From UBA11164 sp002420085 (GTDB lineage Bacteria; Pseudomonadota; Gammaproteobacteria; Xanthomonadales; Xanthomonadaceae): a DNA stretch of 16,296 nucleotides. Below the pieces are notes generated by a model. The model worked only from the letters and a program-made list of their open reading frames with translations, was not told the DNA's origin and made no database searches. The position numbers and the translations under genes were made by a program. The stretch spans positions 1-16,296 of the forward strand of contig DALYLJ010000064.1 of NCBI GenBank assembly GCA_031976395.1, given 5' to 3'. This document shows, one piece after another, positions 1 to 8,800 of this stretch (position 1 is its first letter; each line of letters opens with the position of its first letter).

Positions 1-159
1 GACCCGCTCCGTAGCACGGGCGTCTCGCCGGTGGCGCCGCAACGCCCCACACCCCCTGATTCGACTGCCCCGGTGTGAACCGCACGACGACCGCCAGCGG
101 CGTTCGCCTGGAGAACGGCGGCTTTCGGCTGCGTGAGAGAGGGGAACGGCAAGGTTCGA
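1..159. other. Region downstream of chpC, no gene recognised
   Basis: No convincing coding sequence lies here. Reading leftward out of chpC there are small GC-rich dyads, for example GGCG-AGA-CGCC near 26-36 and an imperfect CCAG...CTGG stem near 95-112, but none is followed by a T-run on the minus strand, so no terminator can be assigned. The chpD and chpE genes that follow chpC in Pseudomonas aeruginosa are not seen, though the window ends before their absence can be shown. Confidence 0.5.
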
Positions 160-651
160 TCAGGCGGCCTGCGGCAGGGCCTCGACCAGGGCCGCTTCGA
201 CGGCGGCCAGATCCGGAACGAACACCAGGTCGCCATCGATGCGAATGGCATGGCGGATGCCCGGTGTACCCTCGAACTCGGGCGCCGGCTGTTCCAGCGC
301 TTCGGGACGGACTGTGATCAGGCGCGGGAAGCCTTGCGACAGCAGGGCGAAGTAGGATCGGGTCGGGTCGCCGCCAAGCAGTTTCAACACCGCCACCTTG
401 GCACCCAATTTGGCCCGTTCCGCCGGCAAGCCGATCATTTCTGGAAAGCTGACCAGGGGCAGTCGCCAGCCCTGCCAGCGAACACGGCCGAGCAGCCAGG
501 GCGGTGCCGCCTCGACCGGCTCCGGATCGGAGAAGGTGATGACCTCGGAGACATTGGCATTGGGCAGTAACAGGCGCGCCGGGCCAACCGAGATCAACAC
601 CCCGCGCAGGGTCTGGCTCGCGTCCTCGGACGCCGTCAGGATTTCGCTCAT
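160..651 (-). CDS. chpC: ChpC, CheW-like coupling protein of the Pil-Chp system
   Basis: A 163-residue cytoplasmic protein forming a single CheW-like domain, expected to couple the PilJ receptor, or another receptor, to the kinase ChpA. The start is ATG at 651-649. It is preceded by AAGGAG about 11 bases upstream, and its ATGA overlaps the chpB stop by 4 bases, which indicates translational coupling. Typical CheW-fold stretches are visible: an early strand with LISVGPARLLLP, then WLLGRVRWQGWRLPLVSF (around residues 52-69), and a C-terminal hydrophobic strand DGDLVFVPDL. An upstream in-frame extension to 750 exists but lies inside chpB and has no ribosome site. Position immediately after chpA-chpB matches the order of the P. 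aeruginosa cluster. Assignment as ChpC rather than another CheW rests on that order together with the divergent CheW sequence. Confidence 0.9.
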   Translation of the reverse strand: MSEILTASEDASQTLRGVLISVGPARLLLPNANVSEVITFSDPEPVEAAPPWLLGRVRWQGWRLPLVSFPEMIGLPAERAKLGAKVAVLKLLGGDPTRSYFALLSQGFPRLITVRPEALEQPAPEFEGTPGIRHAIRIDGDLVFVPDLAAVEAALVEALPQAA

Positions 652-2838
652 ACCCGCCAATGCTCCTTGACCCAGAAGGCCAGATGTTCGGGGCTGCCGG
701 TACGCACGCCTTCCTTCTGTGCCCGCGCGGCAGCGGTGGATTCGACGCATTCTTCCGGGTTCTGGGCGTAGACCCGAGCGCCGCGTTTCTCGACGGCAAG
801 TGCCTGGCCAACGACGGCGGCATCGGCGCCACTGAGCAGCAGCACGACCAGGTTCTCGGCCAATTCGCCCAGGTGCTCGATCAGGTCATGACTGCGTCCC
901 TCGACCAGTTCGATGCCGCCATCGGCGACCAGCCGAGCACTGAGCCCTTCCGGCAACAGGTGGGCCTCGCCGTGCCGGGCCGATTCACCGACCCGCGCCA
1001 GCGAAACCGGTTCGGCACTGACCTTGGCCAGTTGCAGGGCCAGTCGGTCGTGATTGGCGGCGGCCAGTTGCTGACGAACCAGCATGGGCACCGGCAGGCG
1101 CCGGTCGAGAGCGGTGAGGAAGCGGCGGATGGCATCCGGACCACCCACCCCGGCAACCAGCACCACCGCACCCGATACCATCCGACTGTCGGCGGCCGCA
1201 TCGGTCAGTGCGATCTCGTCCTGAGGTGCATCCGAATCGGTCGCAAGGTTGCTGTCAGGGGTGGTCTCCGGGAGCAGACCGAAGCCGGCGGCCAGTTTGG
1301 AAATATCAAATTTCGGGCGGGCTGGCGATGCCACTGGCGGCACGGCCGGCGCCTCGGCTCCGGACGGGTGGACGCTGGCCGTCGGCGGTGTCACAGCCGG
1401 CGCTGCCGGTGCTGCGGCGGTGGGAGCGGACGCAGGCGATTCGGCTCGGGCAGCAGGCGGGGACGGTTCGTCGTCCACTGGTTCGAGCGACAGGGAGCTG
1501 AAATCGAATTTCGGCCGCTCGCTGCTGGCCTTGGCAGACGCGGGGGGTTCGGGCGCACTCGGTTTCGCTGCGGCCGCAATCGGCACCGATTCCCAGGCCA
1601 AGGTGAAATCATCACCCTCTTCGGTTGCGAAGATTGGCGGGTCGTCGTCCGAGAATCCGCTGTCGCTGGCCGTCGCGGGCGTCGCTCCGACGGTCGAGCC
1701 GTGGTCGTCGTGCTCCGGCGTCTGCGGTGTCGCCAGCAGGGCCGCCAACGGATCCGACTCGGCATGACCCGCGCTCGATCCGGACGCATCGGATTCGAGA
1801 CGGGCATCGAGTGAGGCCAGCAAGCCCGAGAGATCCTCGCTCAGCGGGTCGCCCGATTCATCCAGTGAAAAGATCGGTACATCATCGGGTTCGTCGCTGG
1901 CCGGCAGGGTCGAACGCGCCGGGGTCGAGTCAGACAACGGGCTGTCGAAATCGGCCAGCGAGAAATCGAATCCGCCGATTTCCGCCGAGCTGCGATCATC
2001 TACAGTGTCAGTCGGGATGCTTCCAGCCGGAGCGGCCTGATCCAGATCGAGGCCATCGAGCGCGGCCAGCGCGGCATCGAAAGGCATGTCCTCGATGCCG
2101 GTTGCGCCAAGGTCGGTCTCGATCTCGATGCTCAACGCGATCGAATCGTCGTACTCGAATTCGAGGTCACCGTTGCGGGTCTCGTCCACCTCGACCCGAT
2201 CGATCGAATCGATGGTCGGCGAATCGAAGTCGAGCGCGCGGGGGCGGTCGGGCGCGGCTGCCTCGGCGATCGGTGACGGCTGCTCGGGCGGGTGCGAGCG
2301 ATCGTTGGCGGCCTCCTCGACCCGGGCGACACCGGCCATCAAGGCTGCGTTGACCACGACCGTGGCCGCCGGTCGGACCGACACCACGGTTGCCGGATCG
2401 GCACGCAGAGTCGGGNNNNNNNNNNNNAGCCGACGAACGCGGGCGTGCCGTACTGGCCAGACCGATTTCACGAGTGCCACCTTCCGGGCGCGGCGGCAAC
2501 AGCACATCCACGCCCAACGCCTTGGCCGCCAGATGGCGCGCCCAGCGCGACTGGTCCCAACCGGCCAGATGGGCGCTGGCTGCGGCCTCGTCGAAGATGA
2601 CGTTCAGTCCGGGGCGTTGCAGGAGCGAGTCCCAGCGCTCCAGAACCGCTTCATCGGTTTCCGGTTCGAGGCTGAGGATGACCACATCGAGCGGATCGGC
2701 GGACACCCGCTCCGGACCGAGATCGAGCGGATCACCCTCGACCACGACCTCGCCGCCGGCACCCGCCAGGGCATCACGAAGCTGGTTGCGTGCATCACCG
2801 CTGCGGCCGAGCACGGCGATCTTCAAGGGCCTAGCCAT
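648..2838 (-). CDS. chpB: ChpB, degenerate CheB-like protein with long acidic linker (crosses assembly gap)
   Basis: Start ATG at 2838-2836 overlaps the chpA stop by 8 bases (ATGGCTAG), with AGGTGA about 9 bases upstream. About 137 codons precede a run of 12 Ns and 589 follow, so the protein has at least about 725 residues, roughly twice a usual CheB-type ChpB. The N-terminal ~125 residues resemble a response-regulator fold (KIAVLGRSGDARNQL, then DPLDVVILSLEPE), but the phospho-acceptor Asp position reads Ser/Leu. A linker of about 400 residues rich in D, E, S, A and P follows. The C-terminal ~180 residues match the CheB methylesterase fold (VAGVGGPDAIRRFL; VVLLLSGADAAVVGQALAV; VYAQNPEECV). 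The three catalytic positions known from CheB (Ser in GASTGG, His in QHM, Asp in GMGxDG) are replaced by Gly, Gln and a non-matching segment. It is therefore unlikely to demethylate PilJ; a structural or docking role is inferred. The reading frame does not continue across the Ns as spelled, most simply because the gap length is wrong. Confidence 0.85.
2416..2427. other. Assembly gap (12 Ns) inside chpB
   Basis: Twelve undetermined bases interrupt chpB. The upstream part ends on a complete codon at 2428 and the downstream part begins one base into a codon at 2415, so 12 bases put the halves out of frame. If the gene is intact, the real gap has 3k+2 bases (11 or 14, for example). Confidence 0.98.
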
Positions 2839-5800
2839 CGGTCTGGCTCACCTGCAAGAGTTCGCCGACACGCTTGATCAACTCGGCCTCCTGATACGGT
2901 TTGCCGAGATAGTCGTTGACCCCGACCTCCAGTGCGCGCTGGCGATGCTTTTCACCGGTTCGCGAAGTGATCATGATGATCGGCACATCCCGCAGCCGGG
3001 AATCGGCGCGCATGTGGACCGCCAGTTCGTAGCCATCCATGCGGGGCATCTCCACGTCGAGCAGCATCAGGTCCGGGACGCGCTCGGCCATTTTCTCGAT
3101 GGCGTCGATGCCGTCCTTCGCGGCCACCACTTCAAAATTGTTGCGCTCCAGCACGCGACCGGTGACCTTGCGCATGGTGATCGAATCATCGACCACCATG
3201 ACCAACGGAACACTGCGGACGACTGCCTCGCTCTCGGCTTCCACCGGAACCGGGATTTCGGCATGGCCGACCACCCGGCGCACCAGGGGCACCACGTCGA
3301 GAATGATGACCACGCTGCCGTCGCCCATGATGGTCGCGCCGAACACGCCGGGAATCGATCCCACTTGCGGACCGACCGGCTTCACCACGATTTCCCGGTT
3401 GCCGACCACCTGATCGACCAGGACGGCGGCCCGCAGGTCACCGGAGCCGACCAGCAGCAAGGGAATCTGCAAGCTCTCGCTGGCCCTGGCCGGGCCGTGC
3501 CCGAGCAGGAGCCCGAGGTCGTGAATCGGATAGGTCTCACCGGCATAGCGGTAGGTGGCATCGCCCTTGTCCAACTGTTCGGTCAATGCCTCTCGGGAAA
3601 TGCGGCCGACGCCGCGCACCGAGGCGATCGGCACGGCATGGATGATCTCGCCGATGCGCACGAACACCGCCTGGGTAACCGCCATCGAGAACGGCAGACG
3701 GATCGTGAAGCGGGTGCCCCGACCGGGTTCGGAGTCGATCTGCAAGGCTCCGCCGAGCTGGCGGATTTCACTGTGGACCACGTCCATGCCGACACCACGG
3801 CCCGCCAGACGACTGACCTCGGCGGCGGTGCTGAAGCCGGTTTGCAGGATGAAGGCAAACAGTTCGCTGCGGCTGACTTCGGCATCGGCACCGAGCAGTC
3901 CACGCTCGATCGCCTTGCGCCGGATGGCATCGGCGTTCAGGCCGCGACCATCATCGGCCACCATGATCACCACTTCCGATCCTTCGCGTCGGATCGCGAT
4001 GGTGACCGTGCCCTCTTCCGGTTTGCCACTGCGCGCGCGCTGCTCGGGGGTTTCCAGGCCATGGGCGATGGCATTGCGCAGCATGTGCTCCAGCGGCGCG
4101 GTCATGCGATCGAGGACGTTGCGGTCCATTTCGCCCTGGGCGCCTTCGACCCGCAACTGCACCTGCTTGCCCAGTTCGCCAGCGGCCTGCCGCAGCACGC
4201 GGCGCATGCGTGGCACGACCGCCTCGAAGGGCACCATGCGGGTGCGCATCAACCCTTCCTGCAAGTCGGTGCTGACCCGTGACTGCTGGAGCAGCAGGGC
4301 TTCGTACTGCCGGGTCAGGTCTTCCAGCGTGGTTTGCAGGGAGGAAAGGTCGGCAGCCGATTCGGCGAGCGCGCGACTGAGCTGCTGCAAGGTCGAGAAG
4401 CGGTCCATCTCCAGCGGATCGAACGCCTGATCGACGCTCTCCGGCTCGCGCTGGTAACGGGCCATGATCTGCGCTTCGGTCTCGATGTCGAGTTTGCGAA
4501 GCTGTTCGCGCAGACGGATGTTGGTCTGCTCGAATTCGTTGAGGTTGCTCCGGAAGCCGCCCAACTGCTGTTCCAGTCGCGAGCGGTAGATCGCCACCTC
4601 ACCGGCATAGTTGACCAGCCGGTCGAGCAGGTCGGCGCGGATGCGCACCTGTTCCTGGGGGGCTCGGATGCCAGGAGTTTCGTCATCGGCCGGCAGATCC
4701 TCGGCGGCGATCGGCTGCGACAACGCGGCCGGCACCGGTCGGGTGGCGGGCTGGGCAACGGCGGTCGGTTCCTCGGGCAGGCTGACCGCCTCGCCCCGAA
4801 CCATCGCCTCGAATCGCGCCACCAGATCGACCGGCAGCGACACCGCGCGCCGCGCGGCAATCCGATCGGACATCTGGTGCAATCGATCGAGCCCGGCTTC
4901 CAGCAGCCGCACACCCTCACGATTCAACTCGCGACGGCCCTCGGCAACCGCTTCGAGCAGGGACTCCATGATGTGGCCGAGTTCGCCGATGGCGAAGATG
5001 CCGGCCATGCGGGCACCGCCCTTGAGCGTGTGCAGATCACGTTGCAGGCCGACGATCGGTTCGCGCTCGCCCGGTGCGTCACGCAACTTGGCGACCAGGG
5101 TGTCGGCACTGTCGAGAATGTCGCGCGATTCCTCGACGAAGATATCGACCAGATCGAGATCGAGGTCGCCGGTGTCCAGCGGCAAATCCGCCTCATCTTC
5201 GGCGGCAACCAAGGACCGGCTCGGTTCGACCATCGGATGGTCTGGGCTGACGGCCACGTCGGCTTCGGCCCGTTCGGCTTCGGCCCGTTCGGCTTCGGCC
5301 CGTTCGGCTTCGGCACGCTCGGCATCGGCACGCTCGGCATCGACCGACACCGCAGCAGCGTGACCATCCGGATCGGCTTCGGCAGCGAACAGGGCATCCA
5401 GTTCGGCCAGTTCATCCGGGCTGTAGATGCCATCCGACTCGGTCACTGGGATCAACGGGTCGCTGGCCGGCTCGGATTCTGCACGGTCGGCGTGTTCCAG
5501 GCCGGCCAGGGCCGCCGGATCGTTGACGTCGAACGGCTCCAACTCGACCTCGCCAAAGGCTTCCGTGCTCTCCCAGGCGAGTGAGCCCGAGGGCGAGAAT
5601 TCGGCCTCACCGGGCGCCTGTTCCGATTCGGTATCGGCAAACGTGCGGATCAGACGGTCGAACTCGGCCATGGCCGCCGGGTCGAGCAGGTCGATGCCGT
5701 CACCTGCCAGGATCAAGTCATCCTCGGAAGCCGTGTCTGTCGCGGGCTCCGACCCAGGCTCCGTCGAGCCGCCCAGATCGAGCGGCGCGATCGTCTGCGG

Positions 5801-8800
5801 GTCGATCTCAGCAGGCTCGATTTCCAGATTCCAGTCGCCGGCGAGGGATTCGCCTTCGACGCCCTCAGGCGGCGTCGGCATGGTCGCGGTTTCGCGGCTG
5901 TCATCTGCCGTGATCGGCCGCCAGGATTCGTCATCGGCGTCGCGTGGCGTATGTGCCTCGGCTTCGAGATCGAAATCAGTCGGGGCCGCGTCAGTGAGGT
6001 CGTCGAGATCGCCAGGCAGTGCCGCGAAAATGGCATCGCTTTCCGGCTCGGCCAGCAGCGGCGGTTCGGGCTGCGCCGATTCGGCACCAGCCTGCTCGTG
6101 AACAGCCTGCTCGTGAGCAGCACGCTCGTCAACGGCGGGCTCGACGATGGCGGGCGCTTCGGCAGCCGGCGCTTCGGCGCTGATCTCCTCGGTCACGAGA
6201 TCGGCGATCTCGTTATCGAATGCCCCCGGAATCGGCATGGCCGCCTCGGGCAGACTGTCGCGGAACGCTTCCAGGCGCTGCGGCAGATCCCCGAATCCGA
6301 CCAGGCGGGGCCGTGCCCAGACCAGCCGGGCAGCGCTGTCTTCAAGTGCGGTCAGTGCCTCACCCAGCAGCGCCAGACCATCGCCCGCGACCGGCTCACG
6401 ACGGGCCAGCAAGCGGCGAACACAGCCCTCCAGCGGCACGGTCAGTTCGGTCACCAGCGGCACCTCGGCCATGGCGCACGCGCCATTGATGGTGTGAACC
6501 GCCCGCAGCAGGGCATCGGTGGCGGCCAGCGGCTGCCGACTGGCCGCCTCGTGCCAGTCGCGCAAGGTGTCGAGATGGCCGGAGATTTCCGCGACCAGGA
6601 TTTCCTGGAGCACCGGGTCGATCTCGACCGGCACCCCCTCTTCCTCCGGCACTTCGAGCGTGATCGCGTCGACGGCACCGGCTTCGCGCTCGATCGCCAC
6701 CGGCTCGGCCTCGGTGATCCCCGAATCCTGCTCGGACACGGTCTCGGCCGACAACGGCACATCCTGCGGCTCGGGCAGGAAGGCATCCTCACCCTCGGCA
6801 ATGCGATCGGCGACCACTTCGAGGGCGCGGATGGACTCGGGATCGACCGCTGCGCCGGCCAACATCGATTGCAGTGTCCGCAGACGCGATTGCGCGGCAT
6901 CGAGCATGGCAACCACGGCCGCCGAGGCAGGCCGCTTGCCTTCGAGCACACGATTGAGGGCGTTCTCGATCTTCCAGGCGAATTCGCCGAGGGTCAGGGC
7001 GCCGACCAGTCGGCCACTGCCCTTGAGAGTGTGGAAAATCCGCCGGATCGGCCGCAACTGGCCCATGTCGTCCGGGCTGTTGCGCCACTGCGCGAACAGG
7101 CCCTCGAAGCTCTGGACTTCTTCCTCGACTTCTTCGAGGAAGACTTCACGAATTTCGTCGTCGATATCCTCATTGACCACCTGGAAGCCGGTGGCGGGTC
7201 GGGCCGGGGCAGCCGGTGCCGCAACGGGAGCCGGTGCCGCAACGGGAGCCGTCGGCGCTGGCGCAACCGGCGCGTCACTCGGTTCGACCACGGGGGCGGC
7301 CACCGACTCGGCCACCGACTCCGCCACAGGCTCAGCCACCGACTCGACACGGGTATCGACCTGCGATTCGGGTTCGGCAACGGCGGTTGCTGGCGGCTCG
7401 ACGATCGGCCCGCCGCCGGGATATTCATCCGCAGCTTCGATCGTGGCTTCGACGGCCGCTTCAACCGTGGTTTCGACCGTGGTCTCGATCGCGACTTCGA
7501 CGACCGATGCCACGCGATCCGGCAGATCATCCATGGCCTCGATGGCATCGGCGATCGGGTCGGCCGGCGTTGTCTCGACCGTGGCACCGGTCGCGGGCAC
7601 GGGCGCGAGCGGGTCGAGCTCCGGCGGCAACACCGATTCCGGCGTGGATGGCAACGCCGACCCGAGGGCATCGCCATCGGTCTCTACAGCGGCATCAGCA
7701 TCCGATGTCGCGTGATCGAGCCCTGTCGTCGCTGTCTGGTCATCGAAGTCCACCTGGCCATCGTGAATGCCCAGGACGGCCAGGCTGTCACGGGCGGTTT
7801 CCAGGATGCGATCTCGTCCGCCGCGTCGTTCGCTCAGGGCTTCGAGAAAGTATTCCAGGCTGGACAGGGCATCGGCCAGAGCGTCCAGTTCAGCGGATTC
7901 GGGGATCCGATGCCGCTCGATGAGCTGCACGCGGGTCAACTGCGCCAAGGCATCGAGATAGGTCGGCGCCTGCTCGATCTGCAGGATGCGCAAGGCACCC
8001 GAAACCTCGCCGAGCAGATGCGGCACGTCCGCCAGTTGCGACCAGTCCCAGCCGGTCTCGATGAATGCCACGAAGCACTGCCGGGCCTGGGCGAAATTGG
8101 TCAATGCCTCACGCACCAGGGTATCCAGCACCTGACGCGCCTCGGAGGCTGGGATCGGTGTGCCCTCGACATCCGGCGCCGTCTCGGCATCGGCCGAGCC
8201 GCCGCCGAGTCGCATGACCTGGTCGTCAAGCGAGGATTCCACGTACAGGAGGGCGCCCGCGATATCGAGCAGGTCCGACTCCTCGACCGGACGCCGTCCT
8301 TCGACCAACGCTTCCAGCAGGCTCTTCTGTTCCAGCACGACACGGCGGGGAACGGCCAGATCGAGCATGTTCAGGGTGTCGGCAATTCCGGCCAGGGTCA
8401 CCACATGACTGCCGAGCGCATCGATCGGGGCGCCGACATTGCGCATGTGCAGATCGAGTGCGTCCTTGACCCGCAGCAGGTCTTCCTTGATGGCACCGGT
8501 GACGGTGCCGAGCAAGGCTTTGTTGTGGCCGCCCAGGCTGCTGCGCGCGTGTTCGATCTCGCGCTCTTCCGGAAGGTAGGCGTCGAGTTCGAAGCAGCGT
8601 CGCACCTCGTCGAGCCCGGCATCGCCGCGCGGGGCATGAGCAACGTGGTACAGCAGGTGCTGGACCGCCTCGAACGGCGGCTCGGGTCGCTGCAATTCAT
8701 GATCGACCAGACCCAGGCTGACGATCGGTCGTTCGACCTCGGCCAATGCCTCGATGATGGCAGACGATGGATCGATCACCCCGGCAGAAATCGCCCGTGC

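Noticed and set aside
95..112. Imperfect CCAG...CTGG stem as the terminator of the chpC transcript
   Set aside because: The stem is interrupted by mismatches and is not followed by a T-run on the minus strand.
648..2507. A separate gene starting near 2507 downstream of a truncated chpB
   Set aside because: The apparent start lies in codons that belong to the N-terminal domain in another frame, and the split coincides exactly with the N run, so one gene broken by an assembly gap is the simpler reading.
5261..5335. Regular short repeats as a possible CRISPR array
   Set aside because: The units are directly adjacent with no spacers and lie in frame inside chpA; they are coding repeats.
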